64,000 bases of DNA from Gautieria morchelliformis. Taxonomy: Eukaryota > Basidiomycota > Agaricomycetes > Gomphales > Gomphaceae. The stretch covers positions 1 to 64,000 of the forward strand of contig WHVA01000309.1 of NCBI GenBank assembly GCA_015179125.1, written 5' to 3'. This document shows, one piece after another, positions 34,361 through 46,617 of this stretch (the stretch's first letter is position 1; the number at the start of each line of letters is the position of its first letter). Under the pieces are notes generated by a model, which saw only the letters and a program-made list of their open reading frames with translations, searched no databases and was not told the DNA's origin. The position numbers and the translations under genes are program-made.

Positions 34361-36501
34361 TCCCTTTACCGCCTTGCTCTAAGCCCTCTGCGCCGCTCAA
34401 GGAATTCGCACCCTGCGGCCATGCTCCAGCGAGCCGGGGCCAAAGTCGAGCCGAGCCGGAGCCGGGCCTGAGCCGTAAAAGCCCGGCCTGGGTTTTGTGA
34501 AGCCCAAGCCGTCTCAGGTCGAGCCGTGACCGGGGCTTTTGAGCCCAAGCCGGGCCGGGAAAACACTATATGGCCGTATGTACGCAGTGTACGGGTGATG
34601 CAGTTATTTAAGGTAACTATCCTTCAAAAATTGCCTATTATCCATAAGTACCCCCGTACACTAAGTCCGTGGTACCCAATGCTTCCAACCACACCCTTTG
34701 CCGTCTACCGCGCGCACCTCCCGCCATTCCCCTCCATGCCCCCCGGCCCCGGCGCCCGCGCACCTGCTGCCGCACCCTCTGCATGCTCGCGTTCGCATCC
34801 CTAGCCTGACCACCTTCCCGCTGCTCCTTGAGTACATCTGCACGTGCTGCATGGACATGCTCCTCGTGGAGCTCCTCCCCATGGGCGCGCGCGGCGCAGA
34901 GGAGGCAGGCGTGGACACTCTGTTGGCGTGAGCGGGGATGGTGTGTGGCATGATTACAAAGAGGGTTGGTAGCGAAAATCTCACATGTGGTCATGTCATC
35001 ACTCCAAATACTAAGGTGGCTTCTAAATGGGAGCGAGATATAATATTTTTGAAGGTGTACACAGGAATGATTACCTGCAAATACATTTCAACCAAAATGA
35101 CGATATTATTATTGGATTACAAGTGAGGACAGCGGAGCCCTTGCCAGGCAATCGCGAGATCTATCTTGTTATCCATGACCTGTTTCACGTAACTCCATGG
35201 TTTCCGGGATTGTTTGGCATACATGCTGATACCACTGTTGTAATACATGAGTTGGTCATCGCCCTTGATAAATCACCTGTAGAGGTCTATGACATTTGTA
35301 TTCTTTTGAGATGTCAGACCCAGTATCGTGGGTTGCAAGGAAATGGCCCACGAATGATTGGTCAAAGTTGGTTGGATGTGCTGTCAATGCACACCACAAG
35401 GTTTCGTCCTTTCTTCTTACTCGTGAGAGCAGTTAACGAACTTTGAACGGGGAAGATTGAGTACGGGGTCAAGGGTATGCCAGCGTCAGAAGCATCGGCC
35501 ACACCCTGGGGCAAACATAAGCTTCTTCGCCCTATGATAGGTGAGCCCCTTCCCACATATTTCCCTGGCAAGTGTCCACTAGGTCTGTAAATACACCTAG
35601 TACCTTGGACATATCCCGTATTTCCATACGACGGCCGTATCCGTACCGTCGGGGTTCCAGCAGCCCAACATACGGTACGGATGAGGCCGTAATGTCGCCG
35701 TACAATGCACGGCCGTACACGTATACGGTACGGCGCCGAGCCCTAATCATACTGCACTATCAGACCTGCGGCGGCGAGGATTCCAAACGTAGGCCCAAGA
35801 TCTTTAGTCTGTTTCTGAGATATGTACTGGTCTTTGCAGCGGGAATAGTGGAATTCGACGATGCGGGCCGCATTACGGATTGCTTGTACGCCCTCAGGGT
35901 AATACACGGTGCTAATTTGCCTTGGAGCTTCAGCGAAGACGAAGATAGGATGATTCGGACTATTCTTTGCCTGTGCCTCGTATATCTCTGGGATCGTAAG
36001 TGACCCGTCAAGAGGAGGCGGAGTGAAAGTTGTGGAATAAACGCCTTGTGGTGTTAGAGTTGCATCTTGGAAGGGGCGTAAGCTACAACCTGGGGCCCCA
36101 GACCCGTAAACTCTGTATTATGTGGATAAATAAACCCACTACTGAAACCGGACTGCTAACTTCCCACTGTGCATCCGAAAGCGGTGATAAGGAATTGAAT
36201 AGATGACAAACAAAAGCAAACAGAGAACTTTCACCATCATACTTACTGTTGATAGGTGTCTTAGGTAGGCGATGTATGTGCATCGCCATCTCATTAAGAA
36301 GCACGAATTGTCGGAACTGCATTCTCTCGAAGAGAGCCAAGTGATTACGCCTCGTTCGCTGCTGAAAGCCTAAAACGACTCTGCCATGGCGTTCCACTGT
36401 TTCAAGCCGAGTGTGAATACTGGGGAATAATTGCTCTTCCTGTAAAAGATATTTCAATCCCCATTAATAATCTTTTGTTATAGTTACTGTAATCGTTAAA
36501 T

Positions 36502-37224
36502 TAGGGCTGATCACAGTAGAGGATTTGGCTAGGATTTGATGAGGATTTGACGGAGGATTTCGATTTTTTTAGAACACCCGACAATGCCCCGAAATCGCGA
36601 TTTAACTGTGATTAGCCCGATTGGAAACTGGATTTGAGTGGATTTGAGAACGCTGGTGCCGGACACGGCAGGATGGCGCTCTCGCCGGTCTGTCAGCGGA
36701 AGGTAGGTTCTGCGTTATAATGTATCTCTAAAAAATAACATATATGAAAGCATTAATTTACCTTTAGGTGTCCTCTTAAAATAACAAATAACATAGATCA
36801 AGAGAAACTCAAAATTATATAAAAATATAGAAGAGAAACACTGAAGAATAAAAAAAAGAGATGGAACTATGTATTTTTTAGAGTTTTTACTGAATTGACC
36901 AGATTCAAAGGCTTTCACAGGTGTCATAACTGGTTGGCGGCATGGTCTTGGACCAGGCCACTAGATTGTAGCGGCGGTATGGAGTCACTTTACTTCAGTT
37001 TCCGGGTTACTTTCTGCAGGCACAAAGGCCCGGGGAGATCCCGAGGGACTAGTTTAGGGCCCGCGACGGCGCCGGCCGAAATCCAAATCCAAATCCACGC
37101 ACAAATCCCAAATCACCTCCTGGAGGTGATTTGAGGATTTGGATGGATTTGCCCTCCAAATCCATTTCTCAAATCCCCATCAAATCCCCTCCAAATCCTC
37201 TACTGTGATCAGCACTATTCTTGT
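36502..37224. mobile_element. hAT-like MITE with GGATTTG subterminal repeats
   Basis: Left end TAGGGCTGATCACAGTAGAG; right end, reverse-complemented, TAGTGCTGATCACAGTAGAG. Pairing extends about 50 bp through GGATTTGG and GGATTTGATG. GGATTTG/CAAATCC repeats fill both ends. The bases outside do not form an 8-bp duplication, so an old or rearranged insertion is likely. No transposase was seen. Confidence 0.7.
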
Positions 37225-38151
37225 ATCGCCAGAACACTCACGAACCATTTTGGGACTGAGCTTAGAGCTCATGTGCTAGGCTCAAATTAACGCCAAGCCA
37301 GCCTGTTTTGACCGTCGGGAGATAGACAGCTGAAGATCCGCCGGACATGTAATCCTAATATAAAAAATTAATAACCTATAGACAGATGAAGTCACGTTTC
37401 TCATAATGAAGGGTACAACGCGTGCCTGGCCTGTGCCACCGTTGCTACTTACATAGTAGCACGTCGCACGTATGAACGAAATCTCGGCAGAGGTGTCGGG
37501 TTTCTTACGATTGCTCAGTTCACCCCTTCCACGTGCCCTTGACGAGCAAGGGAATCAAGGGGCCTTGAAACTTGACAAGCACTGCATATGCCTCGTGCAG
37601 CGCAACTTTGAGCTTGCACCTGAGAACCGGCAGTGGACGATAAAACATCATCATATACCAAACCTATTGAGGTGCATCCATCCGTCACCTGTTGGCGACG
37701 TCAATACCCCACATCTGCTTCGGCCCATAGTTTCCAATCTCGCGGACTCCACGAGGCTGGATTCTCATCGATCGTGTCAGAATGCGCTGGCGATAATCAA
37801 CTGAGATCAATACTCTTTTTAATAACTAAGTGGCGCCGATTCGATGCGCGACTTGTACGTTGTTCTGAGCTCAGAGTCCAGACACGTAACTGATGTTTTT
37901 GATACAGTGAAATGTCCAGTTTTCTCAGTCGTTCGCCTTTGGCTTATAGGTCATCTATGACAGTAGCGCGCGTTGCATAGCCCCTCGTAGAGTCCGATGG
38001 TATGGACATGTGTGGCGTAAGTCTGTCAGAGTTCCAGTTGGTGATGTGTTCTCTCCTCGGATCATTGCACCACCTGTCAGTAGTGGCACAGACCGCGAGT
38101 GCTTAAAGGAATACATCCTTTGACACCCTTAACACACACTCGCACCAAATC
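37225..38151. other. No gene recognised; upstream of 7-TM gene
   Basis: A 110-codon plus frame (37472-37804) is open but unfamiliar. No TIR or repeat found. The last 150 bp before 38152 should hold the promoter of the membrane-protein gene. Confidence 0.35.
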
Positions 38152-39577
38152 ATGGCTGGCATTGCTCTCGACAAAGCAGAAATAATTGCGATATTTCTGG
38201 AAACTTTGCTCTACGGTGAGAACTCCATCCGTCAACTGGTGGATTATTTTGAACAGCCACCATCGACCTTTCAGGCATTTCTTTAACTCTTTTCTGTATC
38301 ACGTTATGGGTTCTGGTGAACAAACCGGCTGAGACCAAAATACGTAGTCTCATGTTGGCGATCGCTATCAGCTTGTTCGTTCTGGCCACTGCGGTGAGCT
38401 CTTTCACTATACTTATGAGAAAGTCAGTCCAATTCGAGTCAAACTAGCATATTATACTTGACTTCATCAGAATTTTAGAAGCGTTCATTTTCTTGCGCGA
38501 TTCAATACCAGGTGGTCCAATCGGTATGTCGTACTTAGCCTTCATCGACTGGTCATACATCGATGGTCACATACTTATGTTTTGTTTAAAAGGATACTAT
38601 GGGAATGTCTCCAATCCTCTTCATATCGCGAAGACTGCAGTTTATACTACCCAAACATTGATAGGTGATTCCCTGGTGGTGCGTTGGATCTATTAACCAC
38701 GCTCCCCTGAGATGTCAACGTTCGGCAATGCTGTTTCCTACAGACCTGGAGATGTTACGCAGTTTACCGGGGAAACAAGTACGTTATCATATATCCAGTA
38801 ACGAGTGCCGCTGTGTGTGCTGGTAAGTTTTCTACTTGCAGACACTGTCAGCTCTGAAATTTAAACGTATGTGTGTATGTGTTCTAGCTACTGGCTATTA
38901 CATCACCTGGAACCTGACCAATGCGACTCCTGGTTCAACAATATTTCAGGCCGGTGGAGCTTGGATAACGGCCTTCTTCGTTCTTACCATGTCCACGAAT
39001 GTTTACTGCACGAGCAAGTCGCATATCCAGTGACGCTGCAACGTCACTATTTCTGACCATTCGCCTAGGCCTGATTGTGTACCGAATTTGGACCTCTAAT
39101 CGATCTGTGGCCTCCTACCATCAGAGTAGTCTCATACCAGTAATCTTAGCGCTGGTCGAGAGTGCCGGATTGTATTCTTCTACACTTCTCGCGCTGCTCA
39201 TCGCATATCTTGCGAATTCCAACGGGCAATACCCTGGTCTGGACACTGTGATGCCAGTCATAGTAAGTCGTGCTTCCGAAACTTATCAGCCTTGGGAACT
39301 GACCTTCGACGACTGAATCCAGAGCATAGTATTTAGCTTGATTATCCTACAGATCAGCTTTGGCAGCTCTGGCGTTAAAGGCAGCACCGGAAAGTATTCT
39401 ACCAGGGAGCATGCGAGCACGGCCCGCCATGGATTTTCCACCACAGTCCCAAGCTACCCTTTACAAGCCATTTCGGTCGAAATATCCCGGGTTACGAATT
39501 CAGACGATACAAATGTGCAGAAATCCTCAAAGGATCAGAAGAAATCCATACCGGGGCAAATGTGGGAACAAGCTTGA
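38152..39577 (+). CDS. Fungal 7-TM integral membrane protein, function unknown
   Basis: Member of a large basidiomycete family of seven-helix membrane proteins of unknown function. It starts MAGIALDKAEIIAIFLETLL. Exons joining in frame: 38152-38215, 38275-38393, 38448-38523, 38593-38678, 38744-38822, 38888 onward, and 39323-39577. They give helices such as ISLTLFCITLWVLVNKPAET, IRSLMLAIAISLFVLATA, ILEAFIFLRDSIPGGPIG, TQTLIGDSLV, ATGYYITWNLTNATPGSTIF, VILALVESAGLYSSTLLALL and SIVFSLIILQISFG, with a cytosolic Ser/Thr-rich tail. Introns are 53-73 nt, all GT-AG. Near 39010 the frame shifts between TNVYCT and the next helix (TSLFLTIRLGLIVYRIW) with no plausible intron, so this allele has a small indel there, or an error. 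Flanked by hAT MITEs on both sides. Confidence 0.8.
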
Positions 39578-40048
39578 TGATTGCATCTTAAATTTTGTAT
39601 ATTCTCTGGTCAATGTCGCACATGATGCTACAGTTACCCTGTAAGGTACCTTTTTACATAACATACACCGCTGCATGGATGTAAGCACCACTGTCTCTAA
39701 ACAGGCCCCCTAACTCCTGCACAGAACTTGTTCAAGACTGAAAAAAACTCAATTCTTTGACACACCATATCTCTTCGACGCCCTTTGTATTAATGTAAAC
39801 GCACATTTGCATGCGTCAGCGAGAGCAGAGTAATATGGCAGCCATAACATCTGCATTGGTATGTTTATATTATGATTCAAATGTGAAAACATCACAGGAA
39901 TGATATTCTCATACTGAACAAGCAGTTAGGAGAAAAAGACCGGTAGCATAATCCCTACTAGAGCTGCGTTTGGTGAACATTGCGGTATGCGGGACTCTAG
40001 ATGAGAGATTCACGGTGACACAGTATGATGTTGCGGATCAGGGATGTT
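39578..40048. other. No gene recognised
   Basis: 3' flank of the membrane-protein gene. No frame, repeat or element end seen before the MITE target duplication at 40049. Confidence 0.45.
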
Positions 40049-40056
40049 AGTATTAG

Positions 40057-40592
40057 TAGGGCTGCACACCGTGCTGTACAATCACGGCTGTACGGTGCCG
40101 TGTTACGGCCACGGCACCCGTACTGTCAAGGGTCTGGGTGCGCTGCTGACGGCACGGTATACGGTACGGGTTGACGCCGTATGATACCGTAAAAATACGG
40201 CCGTGTACGGCGTATACGGCATGCATTCGGAAAACCCCGAAAACCTTGTAGCCGAGCCCAAAAATACATCGGCCGACGGGCGCTACCGCGGGTAGGCAGG
40301 CCATTTACATTCTGCCGCGCGCGCACGCACCGTAGCGAGCGGCCGGGTCAATATTTTAGTTTTGCCGCCGGTCATGTGCAGTAAGGAAGCCGGTAAGTGA
40401 TCTAAGTTTAGGCCGAGCTATAATAGATCAGCCCTATGATCCATCAACCGTAATACGGATGGTACGGTACCAGTACCGTACCGTCAGAGGGGGTGAGGTG
40501 TCGATCATATGGACAGTATATGGTCTGCCGTATCCATCAACTTGCCGTACATTATATGGCCGTAGCCGTAATACGGATGGTGTGCAGCCCTA
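40057..40592. mobile_element. hAT-type MITE, TSD AGTATTAG
   Basis: A 536-bp element with ends TAGGGCTGCACACCGTGC and, complemented at the right, TAGGGCTGCACACCATCC. Exact 8-bp duplication AGTATTAG at 40049-40056 and 40593-40600. The interior is dominated by ACGGTACGG/CCGTACCGT-type short palindromes like those at the ends of the element 29650-35745, suggesting one family. No coding region. Confidence 0.9.
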
Positions 40593-42182
40593 AGTATTAG
40601 TGATGATATGCAAGGTTGTTCTATTTTGGTAGTAGATACAATTTCTCCAAAATATTTTGAGAACTGAGGTAACTGAACCATGAAGACAAATCAAAATAAA
40701 TATTTGATGTTTTGAAAGCTCCAAAGATTGGAAATCAAGCCATTTATTCAAAAACTCCATGCATCGACTCACATGTGCCAAAAAGCATCTGCTGTGGAGA
40801 TTGGTCAAAACCTTTTATTATATTGGGCTATGGCCAATCACTTCTCAGGTTATAGAAAAAAAGATGGTGAGGGTTGGTGTGATATTGTATTTTACTTTAT
40901 TTTATTTTGTTTATTCCAATTTTCCCTTTTGGGGTGTTGCCCTATGTAAGGCGATGCATACAGTACTTCCGTCAACATTTGTGTTCTATCTAACCTTTCT
41001 CCCTCAATCTCTGCATGGGCTCAGTGGGCTTGGCCCTAAGCTAGTCCGTGCCTGTTTGCGGGCGGGGATCATGTGATCATCTGACTGCTGTAGCGTCTGT
41101 GTCTCTCCTCTGATTCTGCTTGGTCTCCGGTATCGCCACATTGCCGAACGTGCTTGTGAATCTGCCCGTCACATTGATGTACTGGAACAGCGGGGGCATC
41201 GCTTTCGGTCTGGTGAGCAACGTCTGTAGTGATCTAGTGCCTCATTTGAGCTTCTGTTCTAATTGTCACCTCTGTGTACTTTGGGCACTGGAGCAGGTAG
41301 TGGTGTACAGTCTTATCGCTGCTGAGGCATGCTTTGCAAGTGGGGGAGTTGGCTTTTCTGATGTTATATAGGTGTTTGTTGAGTGGGATGTGCCCTGTCC
41401 TTAATTGGATCAGCAGGGAGCTGTGTTGGCGGGCCAGTCCATTGCAGAGTTTCATGAACGCTGGTGATGGCATTGTGGGATGTATCTTGTGTGGTCTGAG
41501 GGTCCTTGGCGACATCTTGAAAAGTTCCCTTACCTGGCTTTTGAGTACTGCGTGGTACCACTGCAGCTCCACCACTTTGCTGACAGGTAACTCCCCCGAC
41601 ATAGGATCAGCATATCTTGCTCATCCATTGAATCCCTGCTAGCTGCTCTTTTGGCCTCCTCGTCAGCACATTTGTTGCCCTTCACCCCTGCGTGCCCTGG
41701 AACCCATCTCACTGCTATCCTGCTCTGCCCTGCTCTACGCGCACTGACCACTCTCATTTGTTTGTGGAGGATGTTGACCAGAGACTGCCCTGAGATGGCG
41801 TGTTCTTCCCTGGTCGTCTGGAAGGCGGCCTGGTTTTCCATGGCCACCATGTGCCCCCCTGCTTGTTCCCATCACAGCAACTTGGCTCCCATCGCGGCAC
41901 CCAGAAGCTCCGCTTCGAATACTGTGTGTTCATCAGCTGGCCCCGTATACCTTTTTTTTTTTTTTTTTAAATCCTGTTTATCGTCTTTTGGAGCTGAGCT
42001 ATATGTAAGACGGGTACTACAAAGCACCTGTCAACATGTCTTCGTGACTTATTCTCTGGTTCTATCTCCGCTTGTGCTCCATGGGCACGGCCCTGGGCGT
42101 GTCCATGCCTGCGTAGGCGAGGTGGTTCATGTGTGGTCGTTGCGCATTGTGCATTTCTGCCTGCCCTCTAGGTCCCATCTTT

Positions 42183-45100
42183 CTATGTCCCCGTATTCTC
42201 CAGTAGTGCAACGTTCCCGCATACGTGCTGTAGTCTCCCTGTGTCGTGTACGTATTTGAACAGAGGTCGCATTGCCCTGGGTCTTCCTAAGAGTGTTCTG
42301 ACCTCCATCACCCCCCTCCTCAGGCTCTTTTGTAGCTCTCCTCTCTGTGCTCTGTATTTGGGGCATATGAAGAGGAAATGGTGCACAGTCTCTGTTGCTC
42401 TCCTACATGCCGGGAATAAATGGGAGTTGACTGTACACGAGGTGTGGTATGCCTTATGCAGATGTTTGTTCAGTGGTATGTGTCCCATTCTGAGTTGTAT
42501 GAGGAGCATCGCCTGTCATCTTGGAAGTCCGGCACTGAGTCTGGAGTACGCTGTAGAGGGCATGGACGGGTCAATTCTATGCACAAATCTCACTCTGGGG
42601 GACTTAGCAAATGCCGCTTTAGCCTCCTGCTTAAGCTCCTTGTGGTGTCTCTGAAGCTCCTCCGCTTTACTGATCAGTAGTCGTCCTCTGCACTCAATTG
42701 GGATGCTTGTCTCTTCAGAGGATGCTCCTCTGGCGGCTTTTTTGGCTTCATCGTCCACCCTCTCATTCCCTCTTATCCCCTTGTGTCCTGGAACCCACCG
42801 CATGTGTACCTTTGCTTCCGTCTGCCAGCGCGTGACTCCCTCGATCTGTCGGTGCAGTGCGTTAACCAGGTACTGACCCGATATTTGGTTTTCCTGCCTC
42901 ATCGTCCGTATAGCCGCTGATTGTCTAGGCTTATGGCATAGCTGCTTGCCCTTTCCGTGTTTAGGAGCTTCACTCCCAGAGCCGCCCTGACCACCTCCGC
43001 CTCAAAGACTGTGTGCTCTTGTTCCGTTCCTAGGTAGAGTCTCACCGCCTTTGTCTCTATGCCATCTCTGTCTGCTGCCCCGACTCCTCCGTCCACGCAC
43101 GACCCATCCGAGAATATCTGCATGCTGGTCTGATCGGCTGCAAGCTCTGCAATGGCTTGTTTCTTGTCCAGGGGTATTCGTATGTTGAAAGTGGGCATCC
43201 ACTTAGGGCCGTAGGTGACTGTCTGTATCATTTCCATGCTGTTTGGCTCTATGTTGAAGGTTCCCTTGATCTCGTGTAGGGGGCTTCGGTGCTTCTTGAC
43301 GTATTGGCGCGCCGCCTTCTGGACCTTGGGTGCAAGTGGGTGTTTACCTGGGAGGTACGCTAGGCGTACAGCTGCTTGGTGAACGAGCTTTGACATGAGC
43401 AGTCGGAAAGGCAATAAATTGATGGGTGCATCTATGGTGTCCGTGGTGGTTGTCCTCATAGCCCCTGTTATCATCAGCCCAGCCTGTTGTTGGATTCTAG
43501 AGAGCTTGTTAATGTGTCCTTTTGACCCTTTGCTACTTGCTGTGCTCGGTATGAGGAAGATGTCCACTGCGTACAACATCTTTGGCACTGCGACGGCTAA
43601 ATAGAACTGGTGCATGTGTCTCGCTGTGGCCCCCTTCGTCAGCTTAGCTAGCCTCCTGTATTGCCCTATGAATTTCTCTCCTTTCGCCAGAGCATAATTG
43701 AGGTGTTCTTTGTAGCGCAGTTCCTGATCCACTATGACGCCTAGGAATTTGTGAGAGGTGGATGGGTTTATTGTGTGATGGCCGATTTTTATTGTGGGGT
43801 GTGTCAGGGGCCTAGTCTGCCTGGTGTGTGACGGATCTGTTTCTCGTCTCCTGGTAAAACCTATCAGCGCAAACTTCTCCACTGCAAAGTGGCACTCATG
43901 GGTTTCTGCCCAGCTCATTGCGCTGCCTCTCCTCATCATCATATCTTGTAGCTTGCTGAAGGCTTCGATGAAGTCTCTGCCTTCCGCGATCAGCGTTGTG
44001 TCGTCCACAAATCCTACGCAGTCTTCGCCGTTGTTGCGGTTCGCGGTTTCGATTAAGTCAGAGTTGTAGTACTGATAGGTGATGGCTGAGAGTGGGCAGC
44101 CTTGATCCATTCCTCGTCCTATCTCACACATGTGTGTGTTGTAATCGTCGAAGCTTACCATCCTTCGGCAGCCCTGTACTTTCCGTTTAATCCACTCAGT
44201 GTATTCTTCCGGTATGCCTCTGCTGCACATGTTGTGTACAAGTCTGCCAAGCATTATGCTCGGGAAGGCGCCCTTGATATCCAAGAAAAGGGCCCCCAGC
44301 ACATTTCCTCGTCTCCAAGTGTCTTTGGCGGCTGTGACTGTGTAGTGGATGGAGTCTGTTGTCGTGCATCCCGGCCTACATCCGTAGTGATTATCTGGGA
44401 GCAAGTAGTGCTTCTCCATCATTTTTATGAGGTCCTCGGCGACGCACGCAGACAGCACCTTCCCTATCGTATCAAGGAGTGCGATGGGTCTGTACGCACC
44501 TGGGACCATGTAGTCGGCCTTGCCTGGCTTCCGAAGGACCCGCATTATGGAGTCCTTCCACTCGTCAGGGTATATCTTCAGACTGAAATTTGCTTGAAAG
44601 AGCGGCTCTAGGTAGGGGAGAAGTGTGTCAATACACTGTTTTATGACTGCATTGGGGATACCGTTGATTCCCGGGGCCTTGAACGAGTTTAGCCTGTTGA
44701 CGGCCCTTTTGATTTGTTTGTCGGTGATGGGCTCGTATTCAAAGGCATTTGTGGGGTATTGTGGACTTCACGGTACGGCTTCGCCGGTAGCTCTGGTGGT
44801 TGGGAAGAACGTGTCAAAGAACATTGACACTTTTTCTTTGTTTGTATTAGCCACCCACTTCGTCCTGTCCTCATGCCTAGCTGTAAGTGTTGGCACTCTG
44901 GTGCACCCTCCGTCCGTGGCATCCGCCGACGCGTACTTGTGAGCTGTCCAGAGCGTCTTCTGGTTTATTCCTTCTAGGAAATCATCCCAGTGCTCCTGCT
45001 TCTATTGTTTGATCGCCATTGCCTACTGGTTTCGAGTCGTCTTGTATTCGTCATGAGCTTCATGCTTTGGGTCTGACTTGTGAGCATAGGCCCTTCTTCC

Positions 45101-46617
45101 CGCTCTTTGCATCTCTGTCCATAGCGTTGTCATCTGTCACGTCCACCATCATTTAATATAGGGGGAGGGCTTAGTCTTAGGTATTATTTCCTCCGACATC
45201 TCTGTGATCGCTTCGACGATTGCCTTGAATCATAGGGTGAACTCTTCCATGTTGTCTGGCACAGGCCTCTCGATGCTCCTCTGCAGCCTTGCCCCGAGTC
45301 CTTCTTTGAAGGGCTCCCAATCAGCCTGTCTGTAGTTGAACCTTGGAGGGTTGGCGGTCGTTTTGGTGGAGACTTGTATGACCGTGTCCACTGGATAGTG
45401 GTCACTCTTGGCAGGTTGATCTGCTGGTTGTTAGCAACTCAGGGTTATGGCAGGGAAGGTTCGGTAGAGCTCTTAGAAAGCTAGAATCAAATTCACTCTC
45501 TCAGTGAATTTATTGTCACTGTTATATTAATACAATACCTAGAATCAAATTCACTACATGATTTTCAGTCAACATGCTATGAAAATATAAAGAATACTAC
45601 TCGCCTCTCTCAGTGAATGTATTGTCACTGGGAGAGGAGCACTATCTTTTCTCAGAAGGCATATACGTGCACCCGTCCCTTTAGCGCTCAAGAGCTCGCG
45701 CGTCGAAGTCATTTCAAACTCCGCAGGGTGCAGCCGCTTGTGAAAATAGAGATAACAAAATGATATGGAGAGGTACGGAGTGACTGGAAAATTTCGAAAA
45801 TAATCAGAAAAGTGAGTGCGAACAATGTGAGAAGAGATTGAAACACCACACAATAAATCGAATATATTATGCTTGATTTTGGTGCAGGAGCATAAATACA
45901 CACAACACTGGTATTGTCATGCAACCAGTGAGATTTTCTAGTAGCCCTGTGGAGATGAAGACATTGTCAGTGTCTGTAAGGTTTCTGGTGGACTGGGCCT
46001 TGAGCATGGGCAGTCCTTTGGGGAGCGAGCACCATTTGCATGTCGTGTTCTGCCACGGCATCTAGCAGCAACTGAGCGGCATCGAGATTGGCTCTCGTGA
46101 ACAGATGGCCGTTGCGTTCTTCATCCCAGTATGGGTGGTGTCTGTTGAAGTCACCTACCCATACCATCTCTGCCGGGGCGTGCTGCTGTTTCTGTCTCAT
46201 TCTCACCTCGTTCTGGACGCTGATTTGGAGCTTGTTGATGCTGTCATGGTTAGTACCGTCCACATATAGATTGAACAGTGACACTTCACTGGCTTGTGTC
46301 CTTATTGTGATCACTGTGACGTCTGGCGTTCCCACGTCTATTGCTGTCCACTCACTCGTGGCCATTCTCTTGTTTACCAGGATCATTGACCTGGTTCGCT
46401 TCTGCTTGTCGCGGTAGTGCGTTCTTGGATATATTGGGAACCAGTGTGGGGTGGCTCTTGCATTGCCCAGGAAATCAAGGTAAGATTCCTGTATCGCGAT
46501 GATGTCGTATTCGTCAGGAGGGCATTTCATTAGCAGGTCTAGTGTGGCGGTGAGTGATTTATTGACGTTTTTTTGTCTGACTCGCAGTTGCGTTAGGTTG
46601 TGGGTTGTGGTATTCAT
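42183..46617 (-). pseudogene. LINE-2 ORF2: endonuclease, RT, RNase H
   Basis: Starts MNTTTHNLTQLRVRQKNVNK. APE-type endonuclease motifs follow (YDIIAIQESYLDF, MVWVGDFNRHHPYWDE, SDHYPVDTV), then RT (VLRKPGKADY, GALFLDIKGAFPSI, MDQGCPLSAITYQYYNS, CVGFVDDTTLIAEG), then RNase H (QIFSDGSCVDGGVGAA, VHMRWVPGHKGIRGNERVDD), then a CxxC/HxxxxC tail (CRRATETVHHFLFICPKY). The longest open run is 44545-42899. It is broken by an LTR in the endonuclease C terminus, by stops between 45170 and 44550, and by frameshifts near 42905 and 42513. RNase H after RT is typical of the Tad1 clade. Confidence 0.9.
45429..45907 (-). mobile_element. LTR-B solo LTR, TSD CTGGT
   Basis: On the minus strand it begins TGTTGTGTGTATTTATGCTC and ends GAGTTGCTAACA, 479 bp. 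CTGGT flanks both sides (45424-45428 and 45908-45912). It splits the LINE-2 endonuclease just before SDHYPVDTV. It shares ATTCACT-CTCTC-AGTGAAT hairpins with the copy at 56272-56810. Fossil. Confidence 0.9.

Larger units (their letters stand above)
29797..34568. mobile_element. Inner hAT-like element, TSD TACGGCCG/TATGGCCG
   Basis: Left end TAGTGTTTTCCTGGGCCCGG; right end, reverse-complemented, TAGTGTTTTCCCGGCCCGGC. The flanking 8 bp are TACGGCCG (29789-29796) and TATGGCCG (34569-34576), one mismatch. Subterminal regions (29805-29960 and 34420-34560) are packed with GCCCGGC and GAGCCG(G/A)-type repeats in opposite orientation. It carries a retroelement fossil rather than a transposase. Confidence 0.8.
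29650..35745. mobile_element. Outer hAT-like element, TSD ATCATACT
   Basis: Left end GAGGGCTCGGCACCGTAC; right end, reverse-complemented, TAGGGCTCGGCGCCGTAC. Flanked by ATCATACT at 29642-29649 and 35746-35753. The other reductase copy (near 58480) shows the single uninterrupted site. Subterminal zones are rich in CCGTAC/GTACGG and CGGCCGTA. No transposase of its own was found. Most of its length is the inner element 29797-34568. Between 34600 and 35600 there are open frames I do not recognise. Confidence 0.85.
28622..36175 (-). pseudogene. NRPS-like adenylate-forming reductase 5' fragment, copy 1 (split)
   Basis: Minus-strand pieces 36175-35754 and 29649-28622 together match the other copy at 58050-59135. 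Readable pieces are the exon near 36000-35760 and VFPISTQNSPPAITHLVSKM followed by GVFQLFVSSDPALTQQ, the adenylation-domain N terminus of basidiomycete AMP-binding NRPS-like reductases (which have FPISPRNSPAAVAHLL). The fragment is interrupted by a 6.1-kb hAT-like element and a 350-bp LTR, each with a TSD. Only the N-terminal part of adenylation remains. The catalytic AMP-binding motifs, carrier domain and reductase are missing. Confidence 0.7.

Noticed and set aside
36494-37232. 8-bp TSD for the GGATTTG-repeat element
   Set aside because: CGTTAAAT on the left and TTCTTGTA on the right do not match.
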